64,000 bases of DNA from Flavobacterium sp. KJJ (GTDB taxonomy: Bacteria; Bacteroidota; Bacteroidia; Flavobacteriales; Flavobacteriaceae). The notes under the pieces are model-generated. The model was not told the DNA's origin and did no database searches. It worked only from the letters and a program-made list of their open reading frames with translations. The position numbers and the translations under genes were made by a program. The stretch is taken from contig NZ_JARP01000004.1 in assembly GCF_000708595.2 (NCBI RefSeq), positions 124,001 through 188,000 on the forward strand, in the 5' to 3' direction. Shown here piece after piece: positions 25,174 through 34,315 of this stretch. Each line of letters opens with the position of its first letter. The stretch's first letter is position 1.

Positions 25174-27435
25174 CTAAAAAGGTCTGTCTGCTTTCTTAAC
25201 TCCTAAAGTTGTCGATGGTTTGCTTCCCATAAATAATTTCAACTCTCCTCCTTTTACAATCATTTCCTGTGTGATGTATGATTTTGTATAAGGTTTTCCG
25301 TTGTATTCTGCTTTTTGAATGTAAATATTAGTTTTGCTATTGTCAATTGCTTTTACTGTAAAAGAAATTCCTTCTTTATGATGAATTGTTGCTTCATTTA
25401 CTAACGGACTTCCAAAAACATAAACTCCGTTTGCCGGATTAACCGAATAAAATCCCATTGAAGACAAAACATACCAAGCCGACATTTGACCTAAATCTTC
25501 ATTACCGCACAATCCGTCTGGTTTTACAGAATAGAATTTATCATCGATTTCGCGAATTAATTTTGCGGTTTTCCACGGCTGTCCGGCAAAAGCATAAAGA
25601 TAGGGAATATGATGATTTGGCTCATTTCCTTGCGCATATTGGCCAATTAATCCGCTGATATCCGGAGAAACTTCCTCGCCTTCAACTTTATCTGTAATTA
25701 AGAAAAGGGAATCTAATTTGTCTAAAAATTTCTTTTCACTTCCAAACAATTCAATTAAACCGTACGGATCCTGAGGAACCAACCAAGTATATTGCCATGC
25801 ATTTCCTTCAACATAATCGTCTTTACGATGCGCAGATGAAAGCGGGTTAAAAGGTGTTCTCCAATTTCCGTCAGTTAATTTCCCTCTCATGAAAGTTGTT
25901 TCTTTATCAAAATATAACTTATACAAATTGGCTCTTTTCGTGAAGTAATTATAATCTTCTGTTTTGCCTAAAGATTTTGCCATTTGAGCAACACAATAAT
26001 CATCAATTGCATATTCTAAAGCGTTACCAACAGATTCCAGCAATTTATCTGCAGGAATATATTCTAATTTCTGAACATAATCCATTCCGTCACGCGTTTG
26101 CATGGCTGTCTTTTTGATCGCCTCATAAGCTAAAGCTGTATCATAATCACGATATCCTTTTAAGTAAGCATCGACAATTACAGCGATCGAGTGATTTCCG
26201 TTCATGGTATTGGTTTCATTACCCATTAAATGCCAAACCGGTAATCTTCCCTGCTGTTCGTAAATCGCTAAAAATGATTTTACAATATCATTAATTTTTT
26301 CAGGCTGCGTTATTGTATACAAAGGATGTAAACCACGATAGGTATCCCAAAGTGAGAAAGTTGTATAGTTGGTGAAATTTGCTTTTTCGTATACTTTTTT
26401 ATCTGTTCCTCTGTAATCTCCGTTTGCATCATTGAAAATAGAAGGCGCAAACATAGTGTGATACAATGAAGTATAAAAAACTTTCATTGTTTTATCGTCT
26501 GCCTTAATCTGAATTTTATTTAATTCTTTGTTCCATTTTGAAGTAGCTGTTTTTACGGTTTGGTTAAAATCCCAGTTCGGAATTTCAGCTTTAATATTTG
26601 CTGCAGCATTTTCAGAACTTACCGGAGAAATTCCGACTTTCACTAAAACTTGTTTGTTTTTTGTTGCAAAATCCAAAATGGCTTTCATTTTTAAACCTTC
26701 TCCTTCATTTCCATTTACAGCTGCTTTATCATCATATAATGCTAATTTTGAAATTGGTTCAGAAAATTCCATAGCAAAATAAACACGTTGATCTGCCGCC
26801 CAGCCTGCCGAAAAACGATAACCTACAATTGTAGTTTCATTTAATTTTTTGATAAAAGTTTTTACCGGTTTATCCCATCCAATTCCATCCGCAAGATCTA
26901 ACAAAACGTGATTATCATTGGCTGAATTAAAAGTATATTTATGAAAACCAACTCTTTCGCTTGCTGTCAACTCCGCTTTGATTTTGTATTTGTCAAGTAA
27001 AACACTGTAGTAACCTAGTTTGCTTATTTCATTTTCATGAGAAAAATAAGAGCCGTAACCGTTTACCATATCTTCTTTTGTTCCTTTAAACAAAGGCACT
27101 TTTCCGGAAACAGGCAACAAGAGAATATCATTTAAATCCCCAATTCCGGTTCCGCTTAAATGTGTATGCGTAAATCCTAAAATGGTGTTGCTTGCATAAT
27201 TATAACCGCTGCACCAATCCCAGCCTTCAAATATATTTACAGGCCCTAACTGAACTGCTCCAAACGGAACATTAGCGCCAACAAATACGTGTCCATGACC
27301 TGCAGATCCTATAAAAGGATTTACATATTGGGTATAATCTGAACTAGTTGTTTTTGCTTTTTTTTCTTGTGAAATTGCTGCTAAATTACTCAGCATAAGT
27401 ACTGAAAAAACGATGTGCCTGAATTTTGTAACCAT
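25174..27435 (-). CDS. GH92 alpha-mannosidase (copy 2)
   Basis: A 753-aa GH92 enzyme with a signal peptide (about residues 1-22) and the beta-sandwich start YTQYVNPFIGSAGHGHVFVG. Motifs are HTHLSGTGIGDLNDI, TTFSLWDTYRGLHPL, EGNAWQYTWLVPQDPYGL and GNEDLGQMSAWYVLSSMGFY. The HLSGTGIGD motif region is typical of many exo-alpha-1,2-type GH92 enzymes, but linkage cannot be fixed by eye. Periplasmic. It is separated from copy 1 by 139 nt of repeat-rich DNA, so it may have its own mRNA ends. Confidence 0.95.
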   Translation of the reverse strand: MVTKFRHIVFSVLMLSNLAAISQEKKAKTTSSDYTQYVNPFIGSAGHGHVFVGANVPFGAVQLGPVNIFEGWDWCSGYNYASNTILGFTHTHLSGTGIGDLNDILLLPVSGKVPLFKGTKEDMVNGYGSYFSHENEISKLGYYSVLLDKYKIKAELTASERVGFHKYTFNSANDNHVLLDLADGIGWDKPVKTFIKKLNETTIVGYRFSAGWAADQRVYFAMEFSEPISKLALYDDKAAVNGNEGEGLKMKAILDFATKNKQVLVKVGISPVSSENAAANIKAEIPNWDFNQTVKTATSKWNKELNKIQIKADDKTMKVFYTSLYHTMFAPSIFNDANGDYRGTDKKVYEKANFTNYTTFSLWDTYRGLHPLYTITQPEKINDIVKSFLAIYEQQGRLPVWHLMGNETNTMNGNHSIAVIVDAYLKGYRDYDTALAYEAIKKTAMQTRDGMDYVQKLEYIPADKLLESVGNALEYAIDDYCVAQMAKSLGKTEDYNYFTKRANLYKLYFDKETTFMRGKLTDGNWRTPFNPLSSAHRKDDYVEGNAWQYTWLVPQDPYGLIELFGSEKKFLDKLDSLFLITDKVEGEEVSPDISGLIGQYAQGNEPNHHIPYLYAFAGQPWKTAKLIREIDDKFYSVKPDGLCGNEDLGQMSAWYVLSSMGFYSVNPANGVYVFGSPLVNEATIHHKEGISFTVKAIDNSKTNIYIQKAEYNGKPYTKSYITQEMIVKGGELKLFMGSKPSTTLGVKKADRPF

Positions 27436-27512
27436 TTTATTTATTTTTTATTTGAATTTGCGTAATTCCCTATGTATGAAACGGGTTTCACTGATTTACG
27501 CAACTATTTTAT

Positions 27513-27605
27513 TTAACCGCAAAGAGTACAAAGATTTACGCAAGGTTCGCAAAGTTTTTTTTCCGTTCAACCTTCGTTACTTTGTCCCTTTGTCTCTTTG
27601 AAACT
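27513..27605. repeat. GCAAAG-rich dispersed repeat (copy 1)
   Basis: The first 42 nt (27513-27554, starting TTAACCGCAAAGAG) match 37 of 42 bases of the reverse complement of 56185-56226. The rest (TACTTTGTCCCTTTGTCTCT, 27579-27598) has the same CTTTG-rich style. It fills most of the gap between GH92 copy 2 and the beta-mannosidase. Confidence 0.7.
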
Positions 27606-29597
27606 TTAATTATACTTTTTCAAAACCTCATAAAGAGAATAAACTTTCAGCTCTGGCTTCATTATTTTCCCTTCAAAATTGATTGTTTTTTCTTCTCCTG
27701 CTTTTAAATCGAAATAGTTATCACTCCATTTTCCAGTATATCCTTTTATGGACACATTTACATATTTTGCAAATTTTGATGCTTTTAAAACTACTTTATT
27801 TTTTTTTACTTCCCAAGTTATATTTGGATCTTCTAGTGTTAAATTTATCGGACGTGTCAGATCTATTTCAGGAGTTTTATCATCCCGATACGCTTCTTTC
27901 ATCGCGTACCAGGCTGCTTTGGGCTGACGGTCATAATAATCTGTTACGCTCCAGCTTGCGACTGGCCAGCAATCATTTAACTGCCAAACTAAAGTTCCCA
28001 TATTATAAGGCACTTTAGAACGGTGAATTCCGATAATATTTTTAAGAGCGTAATATTGAAGACATTGTGTAAGGTATGTATAATCCTCAACGTTCATTTT
28101 CTTTATTTTGGTTGAATCGATGAAATAGCGATTCAAATAAGAGTCTAATTTAAGAAATCCTTTTCCGGCTTTTTGATGTGCCTGCAGAATATCAGAATAT
28201 AAATACCGGTCTTCTGGCAAAGTAAAAGCTTCTACAGAAGAATAATTAGGCATCGCCTGCATTCCGTATTCGCTCACAAAACGGCCTGTTTTTTCCTGAG
28301 TTGCTTCAATATCTTGTAATCCCCACCAAGTTCCCCAATAATGACTGTCGCCTGCGGTAATACTTGCTTTTTTTGACCAATGAAATAAAGGTGAAGAGCT
28401 GATATACGGGCGTTTGTCATCGACCTCTTTTACCCATTTTGGAATACTGTCCTTAAATAAACGAACATAATCATGCCATAAACGAGTTGAATCCTGCTTT
28501 GACATTTTCATGCTTTTTTGCCATCCCCAACTTTTAAAAGCTTCATCTCCCTCATTATTGCCGCACCACAAAACAATACTCTTATGATGACGCAGGCGTT
28601 TTACCTGATACTGAACTTCTTTTTTTACGTTGTCAAAAAATGCATCATCTCCCGGTATCATTGTTCCGGCAAACATAAAATCCTGCCATACATAAATGCC
28701 GTTTTTATCGCATAAATCGTAGAAATAATCATCTTCATAAACGCCTCCACCCCAAACACGAAGCATGTTCATATTGGCATCTTTCGCCATTCCGATTACT
28801 TTTTCGTATTCTTTTTTGGTTACTCTTGATAGAAATGCATCTGACGGAATATAATTGGCGCCTTTCATGTAAACCGGTTTTCCGTCAATTTTAAAATAAA
28901 AAGATTTGCCAAGTTCATCCGGTTGTTGTACCAGTTCGATTTTGCGATCTAAAACATAAGGCTTTTCAGGAGTTTTTTGGTCGTAGAATTCAAGTCGCGG
29001 TGTTTTCCAAATTCCGCAAGTGGTAAATTTTGGTCCCCAATCCCAGCCAAAATGATATTGTGCTTTACGCACATATGCACGCGGATTGTCCGGAATTACA
29101 AAAGGAAGATCTTTTTTGGCCAATGAATCGACTACATTTTGTGCCGATTTAAAAACTACTACCAAATCGTTATTTCCTGATTTTAATATCTTTTTCACAT
29201 CAACTTTCCATTGACGAAACATATTATCAGCTTTTAAAATCAATTGATTGTTTAGATAAACCGTTGCGTAAGTATCTAATCCATCAAAAACTAATTCGCT
29301 ATTTTTCTTTTTTAATATTGCTGGAGTTACATGAAAAGTAGTTTTATATTCCCAGTCTTTCTTTTCAATCCATTGCAGCTTTTTTTCTTCGTCGCGATAA
29401 AAAGGATCTGGTATTATTTTATTGCGCAGCAAATCGGTATGAATCTCACCGGGAACTACAGCAGGAAACCATTTTTCAGTTTTAGTTTCGCGGTACTGCC
29501 AGCCGATTTTTAAATCCATATTTTGTGCATTGCCTGCAAATGAAAAACTCACGAGACTAATAACAATAAGCCGATAAAAGCTTTTTTTGTATTCCAT
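27606..29597 (-). CDS. GH2 exo-beta-mannosidase, compact form lacking two Ig-like domains
   Basis: A 663-aa enzyme with an exported N-terminus (residues 1-25). The sugar-binding jelly roll spans about 28-205 (YRKAQYHFGWDWGPK type motif). The TIM barrel spans about 220-580, with acid/base Glu349 (CGNNEGDEAF) and nucleophile Glu443 (FVSEYGMQAMP). A short C-terminal beta domain has FAKYVNVSIKGYTG and SDNYFDL. Family beta-mannosidases are about 830-860 aa. Here the jelly roll runs straight into the barrel (EFYDQKTPEKPYVLDRKIEL), and only one domain follows the barrel. It should cut the Man-beta-1,4-GlcNAc core. It lies downstream of putative LacI operators. Confidence 0.92.
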   Translation of the reverse strand: MEYKKSFYRLIVISLVSFSFAGNAQNMDLKIGWQYRETKTEKWFPAVVPGEIHTDLLRNKIIPDPFYRDEEKKLQWIEKKDWEYKTTFHVTPAILKKKNSELVFDGLDTYATVYLNNQLILKADNMFRQWKVDVKKILKSGNNDLVVVFKSAQNVVDSLAKKDLPFVIPDNPRAYVRKAQYHFGWDWGPKFTTCGIWKTPRLEFYDQKTPEKPYVLDRKIELVQQPDELGKSFYFKIDGKPVYMKGANYIPSDAFLSRVTKKEYEKVIGMAKDANMNMLRVWGGGVYEDDYFYDLCDKNGIYVWQDFMFAGTMIPGDDAFFDNVKKEVQYQVKRLRHHKSIVLWCGNNEGDEAFKSWGWQKSMKMSKQDSTRLWHDYVRLFKDSIPKWVKEVDDKRPYISSSPLFHWSKKASITAGDSHYWGTWWGLQDIEATQEKTGRFVSEYGMQAMPNYSSVEAFTLPEDRYLYSDILQAHQKAGKGFLKLDSYLNRYFIDSTKIKKMNVEDYTYLTQCLQYYALKNIIGIHRSKVPYNMGTLVWQLNDCWPVASWSVTDYYDRQPKAAWYAMKEAYRDDKTPEIDLTRPINLTLEDPNITWEVKKNKVVLKASKFAKYVNVSIKGYTGKWSDNYFDLKAGEEKTINFEGKIMKPELKVYSLYEVLKKYN

Positions 29598-29652
29598 TTT
29601 AAATTTACTGCAAAAGCATGTTTTCTAATTCTTAAATAGATTTATATCCAAG

Positions 29653-29707
29653 TCGTTTAACGAACCTAAAACGATTTAGTAAAATAACTAAAAAAAACGA
29701 TTCGTTT
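29653..29707. promoter_or_regulatory. Candidate LacI-family operators before the beta-mannosidase
   Basis: Three palindromic sites in 55 nt: TCGTTTAACGA (29653-29663), CTAAAACGATTTAG (29666-29679) and AAACGATTCGTTT (29695-29707). The 12-mer CTAAAACGATTT recurs upstream of the lacI-like gene at 30794-30805. Confidence 0.5.
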
Positions 29708-29721
29708 TTCTGTTATTTTAA

Positions 29722-30732
29722 TCAAACTGATTCTCTAACAATCAGCTTTCCTTTTTTGAGACTTTTCTCTACATCAAATGTTTTCATATCCGTCATTTGA
29801 CTCATTAATAATTGTATAGACTTAATTGCAATATCCTCAATCGGCTGCGCAATAACAGTTATTGTTGGCGTATGCAATTTAAAACTGTCATGATCATCAA
29901 AACTAATTACTGAAATGTCTTTAGGAATACTGATTCCCATAACTCTAAAAGCTTGTAATCCTGCAAGTCCCATATAATTTGCCAAAAATAAAACCGCATC
30001 AATCTTCGGATTTTTTTTAAAGAAGCTCATAATTTCGGCAATTCTAGTTTCCTCACTGCTATGATAATCCATATGAAGAACGAGCGCTTCATTGTAAATT
30101 CCTTCTTCTTTTAAAGCATCTCTATAGCCGTCTTCCCGCAGTTTCATCTGAATCATTTCAGATTTATTATTGACAACTGCAATGTGTTTACGGCCTTTAT
30201 TCAGTAAAAATTTAGTAGCTGAATTTGCGGCTTCATAATTATCCATCACCACATGACTTACTCTTTGGCCGGGAAAATAACGGTCGACTAAAACAACTGG
30301 TTTTTTCAACTTTAAAAGAAGATCAATTTTGTCTTCAAGATTTTGAGTTGGCGTTATAATAAAACCATCAACATTAGCTTGCAGCAGACTGTGAATTAAT
30401 TCTGCAGAACGTTCGTCATCATCACCTGTACTGCAATAAAACACTCTGTAGTCGATATTTTTTGCTTCGTCTTCAATTACTCGTGCAAGTTCTGCAAAGA
30501 ACTGATTCGAAATATCTTCAACTATAAGTCCAATTGATCTTGTTTTTCCAGTTCTTAAACTGGTTGCAATCATACTTGGTCTATAATTGAGTTTTTCTGC
30601 AACTTCCTGTACTTTTTTAATAACTCCAGCACTAATGCCCATTTTCTCGCCTTTATCGTTGATAACAAAAGATACTGTAGATATAGATACTTTAGCTTCT
30701 GTAGCAATATCCTTAATGGTAATCTTTTTCAT
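29722..30732 (-). CDS. LacI-family transcriptional regulator
   Basis: A 336-aa regulator. The N-terminal HTH and hinge are typical (ITIKDIATEAKVSISTVSFV, then NYRPSMIATSLRTGKT, a hinge helix). Residues 60-336 form a periplasmic-binding-protein-like effector domain (SIGLIVEDISNQFFAELARV). It should repress until a sugar inducer binds. It lies directly upstream of the mannosidase cluster on the same strand (124 nt), so it most likely controls it. A matching operator-like site lies in its own promoter region, suggesting self-regulation (inference). Confidence 0.92.
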   Translation of the reverse strand: MKKITIKDIATEAKVSISTVSFVINDKGEKMGISAGVIKKVQEVAEKLNYRPSMIATSLRTGKTRSIGLIVEDISNQFFAELARVIEDEAKNIDYRVFYCSTGDDDERSAELIHSLLQANVDGFIITPTQNLEDKIDLLLKLKKPVVLVDRYFPGQRVSHVVMDNYEAANSATKFLLNKGRKHIAVVNNKSEMIQMKLREDGYRDALKEEGIYNEALVLHMDYHSSEETRIAEIMSFFKKNPKIDAVLFLANYMGLAGLQAFRVMGISIPKDISVISFDDHDSFKLHTPTITVIAQPIEDIAIKSIQLLMSQMTDMKTFDVEKSLKKGKLIVRESV

Positions 30733-30771
30733 CTGGCGACTAATGTTTATAAACAGTTATTAAATATATCA

Positions 30772-30807
30772 CAAATATATATAAAAATAGATACTAAAAC
30801 GATTTTA
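30772..30807 (-). promoter_or_regulatory. Promoter element and operator-like site of the lacI-like gene
   Basis: On the minus strand TATATTTG (30779-30772) fits the -7 element. CTAAAACGATTTTA (30794-30807) lies 15 nt upstream and shares 12 bases with the site at 29666. No -33 TTG at standard spacing. Confidence 0.42.
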
Positions 30808-30918
30808 CAAATGTTATTATTATATATATCGTATTTTTGGAGTTAAAAAATGATATTATTATCAGTAATTCAGAGTATTATAAGAGTATAGCTTGTTTAC
30901 TAAAATTTTTAATAAAAA

Positions 30919-30946
30919 AAAACGCTGTTGAAATTTCAACAGCGTT
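30919..30946 (-). terminator. Terminator of the PQQ-type dehydrogenase gene
   Basis: A perfect 28-nt palindrome (14-nt arms around AACGCTGTTGAAA), with an A run on its left that reads as U on the minus strand. Confidence 0.82.
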
Positions 30947-30969
30947 TCATATTTTAAAGATGTAGGATA

Positions 30970-32199
30970 TTATTTTTTATCAATCTTGTACAGTCTTCCT
31001 TGATCTGTTACAGCATATAAAGCACCATCACTTCCCTGTGTAATATCTCTAAATCGCTGACTTTCTGAAGCAAGAAGTCTTTCTTCGCCAACAACTTTAT
31101 TATTTTGAAAAGCAAGACGCACAATATGCATACCACTTAAAGCGCCAATAAATAGGTTATTTTCCCATTCTGGAACTCTATTTCCGGTATAGAAAGTCAT
31201 ACCGCTTGGCGACACTACAGGATCCCAGTAATAAACCGGCTGTTCTAAGCCATCTTGTTGTGTAATTCCTGCTCCTACTTTTTGTCCGCTATATTCGATT
31301 CCGTAAGTAATTGTTGGCCATCCGTAATTAGAACCGGCTTTTAGGCGGTTAATTTCATCACCTCCTCTTGGTCCGTGCTCACTCTGCCATATTTCGCCTG
31401 TAACAGGATGAAGCGCCAATCCTTGTGGATTTCTATGTCCAATAGTATATAATTCTGGCAATGCTCCCGTTCCAGTAAAAGTTGGATTACCAGATGCTGG
31501 CTGTCCGTCTTTTGTAATTCTGATAACTTTTCCAAGTCCAGATGCAACTGATTGTGCCAATGGTCTAGTTTCTAATACAGAGCGTTCTCCTGTGCTTACA
31601 ATTAAATTTCCTGTTTTATCAAAAAGAATTCTTCCTCCATAGTGCAAATCACTAGGGTTCGCTGGTTTTGCACGATAAATTACTGTTGCTCCTTCAATTG
31701 TTTTTTCGTCAGCTGAAAGCTTTCCTTTGGCAACAGCCGTATTATTTCCGCCTGTTGTAGCTTCAGAGAAAACCCAATATATCATTTTATTTGATGCAAA
31801 TTCTGGATCTAAACACAAACCTAGCAAACCGCCCTGCCCTGCAGCGTTAACTGCCGGAACACCTGTAATAGCTGCACTCACAACACCTGCTGTAGTTACA
31901 ATACGCAATTGTCCTGATTTTTCTGTAACCAAAAGTCGGCCGTCTGGAAGACTTTTTACTCCCCAAGGAGCTGTTAACGTACTTGTTATAATTTTTGCTT
32001 CATAACTGGTATTTGTCTTTACACCACTAGCACGAGTTTGTCCTGCAAATGCTGGAGTATATGTTGTATTTGGTGCAGTAGTTTCTACCGGATCTGTTTT
32101 TGTTCCCGGATCTGCTGGACTGTCTTTATCATTTGAACAGCTAAAAAGCGTGAATAATGCCGTCGAAAGTGTAATAATGTAGGTTGTATTTTTCATCAT
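30970..32199 (-). CDS. PQQ-dependent sugar dehydrogenase-like lipoprotein
   Basis: A 409-aa beta-propeller of the soluble glucose/sorbosone dehydrogenase family. The N-terminus is a lipoprotein signal with lipobox LFTLFSCSNDK. The propeller begins near residue 65 (TLTAPWGVKSLPDGRLLVTE). Family motifs are GQGGLLGLCLDPEF, LHYGGRILFDKTGNLIVSTG, GHRNPQGLALHPVTGEIWQS and EHGPRGGDEINRLKAGSNYG. It is likely anchored outside the cytoplasm and oxidises an aldose if PQQ is supplied; no PQQ synthesis genes are visible. Monocistronic. Confidence 0.9.
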   Translation of the reverse strand: MMKNTTYIITLSTALFTLFSCSNDKDSPADPGTKTDPVETTAPNTTYTPAFAGQTRASGVKTNTSYEAKIITSTLTAPWGVKSLPDGRLLVTEKSGQLRIVTTAGVVSAAITGVPAVNAAGQGGLLGLCLDPEFASNKMIYWVFSEATTGGNNTAVAKGKLSADEKTIEGATVIYRAKPANPSDLHYGGRILFDKTGNLIVSTGERSVLETRPLAQSVASGLGKVIRITKDGQPASGNPTFTGTGALPELYTIGHRNPQGLALHPVTGEIWQSEHGPRGGDEINRLKAGSNYGWPTITYGIEYSGQKVGAGITQQDGLEQPVYYWDPVVSPSGMTFYTGNRVPEWENNLFIGALSGMHIVRLAFQNNKVVGEERLLASESQRFRDITQGSDGALYAVTDQGRLYKIDKK

Positions 32200-32368
32200 T
32201 TGACAATTTAAATTAATAGTATATAGTTTGGTCAGCGTAAATTTCTATAATTAAATTCATAAGAATTTATATAATTATTTAAACTTTTTACAGAATTAAC
32301 TGATATTTAAAAAGCTTTATTTAAAGTAAACGTTTTATTTATTAATTTAGTTTCCAAAACTAAAAACT

Positions 32369-33262
32369 ATGGAAAAACTAACCAAAGAAGATATCAGTCA
32401 AGAGGTATTTGATCTGTATGATGATTACGCTCACAACAAAATTGACAGGAGAATATTTATTGAAAAATTATCCATTTTTGCGGTAGGAACTCTTACTCTT
32501 CCATCACTTTTGAGTTTTATGACGCCAAATTATGTAGACAGTATTTTAGTACCACCAACAGATCCGAGATTAAAAACAGGCTACATAAATTATGATTCTC
32601 CAAAAGGAGGCGGGAGCATAAAAGGACTTTTATCACAACCATCTGAAACCAAAAAAAAACTGCCTGGAATTATTGTTGTTCATGAAAATCGAGGCCTTAA
32701 TCCGTATATTGAAGATGTTGGAAGAAGAGCTGCTATTGAAGGCTTCATTACCCTTGCACCAGACGCTTTATCGCCATTAGGCGGTTATCCGGGAAATGAC
32801 GATGCTGGACGTGAATCGCAAAAAAAACGTACTCGCGAAGAAATGCTGGAAGATTTTATTGCCGCTTATGAATATCTGAAATCACATAAGGACTGCAACG
32901 GTTATGTTGGCGTCGTCGGATTTTGTTTTGGTGGATGGATTTCGAATATGATGGCAGTTAAAATTCCAACTTTGGCGGCAGCCGTTCCTTACTATGGTGG
33001 ACAGCCGACAAAAGAAGAGGCTGAAAAAATAACAACACCTTTACTTTTGCATTACGCAGGTTTGGATACGCGCGTAAACGAAGGATGGCCCGCTTTTCAG
33101 GAAGTATTGAACAAAAACAAAGTCGAAAATACAGCTTATTTTTATCCGAATGTAAATCACGGCTTTCATAACAATACCACGCCAAGATACGACGAAGCAG
33201 CCGCAACTTTATCATGGACAAGAACTATAGATTTTTTTAAACAGAAATTAAAAAAGAAATAA
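32369..33262 (+). CDS. Dienelactone hydrolase family protein
   Basis: A 297-aa alpha/beta hydrolase. Residues 1-30 look like a short cytoplasmic helix and a Tat-like or signal-anchor segment follows (DRRIFIEKLSIFAVGTLTLP). The nucleophile Cys is in GVVGFCFGGWIS, the acid Asp in HYAGLDTRVNEGW, and the His in VNHGFHNNTT, so the Cys-Asp-His triad is intact. The real substrate is unknown; many such proteins act on small esters. The next gene, a GlxA-like regulator, follows after 16 nt and probably shares the mRNA. Confidence 0.88.
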   Translation: MEKLTKEDISQEVFDLYDDYAHNKIDRRIFIEKLSIFAVGTLTLPSLLSFMTPNYVDSILVPPTDPRLKTGYINYDSPKGGGSIKGLLSQPSETKKKLPGIIVVHENRGLNPYIEDVGRRAAIEGFITLAPDALSPLGGYPGNDDAGRESQKKRTREEMLEDFIAAYEYLKSHKDCNGYVGVVGFCFGGWISNMMAVKIPTLAAAVPYYGGQPTKEEAEKITTPLLLHYAGLDTRVNEGWPAFQEVLNKNKVENTAYFYPNVNHGFHNNTTPRYDEAAATLSWTRTIDFFKQKLKKK

Positions 33263-33278
33263 GAAGATATTTTCATAA

Positions 33279-34241
33279 ATGACAAAATTAAAAGCAACGG
33301 TTTATTTTTATATTCCGAAAGAAGTCAGTTTACTGGATTTAAGCGGTGTTGTAGAAGTGTTTCAGGAAGCCAATAATTTAGGTTTGAATTATGAACTGAA
33401 ATTTGTGAGCACTGAATCTTCCATTATTTCTAATTCGGGTTTAGCACTTTCTTCTCTCCTTCATTTTACGGAAACGGCGCCACAAAAAAATGATTTTATT
33501 ATTGTTTCCGGATTCAGTACACATCAATTAATGAAGCTCAAAGATGAACCTTTGTTTTTTGAATGGCTTCATCAGGCAAATAAAAATCAAACCTCCATTT
33601 GCAGTATTTGTACCGGCGCATTTCTGCTTGCTAAATCTGGACTTTTAGACCATAAAGAATGTACCACACACTGGAAACTTATTTCGAAATTAGAGAAAGA
33701 TTTTCCGCTTTTAAAACCTCAAAAAAATACTTTATTTACTAAATCTGACAACATTTATACCAGCGCCGGAATTGTAACAGGAATCGATTTGGCCTTATTT
33801 TTAATTGAAGAAAAACACGGAAAAGATACCACAAATGCCATTGCCAAAGAGCTTGTAGTTTACAAAAGAAGAAACGGAACCGATGAACAGGAGAGCGTTT
33901 ATCTTCAAAATCGAAACCATCGCGATGAAAAAATTCATACCATTCAGGATTGGATTATTTACAATTTAGAAAAAACATCAACCATTGACTTTTTAGCCGA
34001 TTTGGTTTATGTGAGTCCGCGAACTCTGACTCGGATTTTCAAGAAAGAAACTGGCGTTACAATTGCGGCATACAGAACCAAATTAAGAATTGAAAAAGCC
34101 AAAAGCCTGCTCGCGAATTCTGATTATAAAATAGAACATATTGCGCATTTGTGCGGTTATAAGACGTCTAAACAATTAAGAGTTATTCTAGATGATCAAA
34201 TTGATCTACTGCCAACTGCAATTAAAAATATGCTGGCTTAA
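33279..34241 (+). CDS. GlxA-like transcriptional regulator (DJ-1/PfpI domain plus AraC HTH)
   Basis: A 320-aa protein. Residues 1-190 are a DJ-1/PfpI-like class I amidotransferase domain, with the nucleophile-elbow Cys in SICSICTGAFLLAKSG. About 215-320 are an AraC-type double HTH (YVSPRTLTRIFKKETG, then IEHIAHLCGYKTSKQL). It is translated 16 nt behind the dienelactone hydrolase, which suggests local regulation. The effector is unknown. Confidence 0.9.
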   Translation: MTKLKATVYFYIPKEVSLLDLSGVVEVFQEANNLGLNYELKFVSTESSIISNSGLALSSLLHFTETAPQKNDFIIVSGFSTHQLMKLKDEPLFFEWLHQANKNQTSICSICTGAFLLAKSGLLDHKECTTHWKLISKLEKDFPLLKPQKNTLFTKSDNIYTSAGIVTGIDLALFLIEEKHGKDTTNAIAKELVVYKRRNGTDEQESVYLQNRNHRDEKIHTIQDWIIYNLEKTSTIDFLADLVYVSPRTLTRIFKKETGVTIAAYRTKLRIEKAKSLLANSDYKIEHIAHLCGYKTSKQLRVILDDQIDLLPTAIKNMLA

Positions 34242-34282
34242 AACGACTATCGTTTGTCCTTTTTCTATAATAATTGCCAAAG

Positions 34283-34290
34283 TACATTTG
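34283..34290 (+). promoter_or_regulatory. -7 element of the isochorismatase-fold gene
   Basis: TACATTTG matches TAnnTTTG and lies 26 nt upstream of the ATG at 34316. It would sit inside the reading frame if the alternative ATG at 34274 were used, which favours 34316. Confidence 0.45.
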
Positions 34291-34315
34291 CAACCTAATA
34301 ATCAAAAAGATACAA

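Noticed and set aside
34274..34315. Longer isochorismatase start at 34274
   Set aside because: It would place the likely -7 element (34283-34290) inside the coding sequence, and the extra residues do not match the family.
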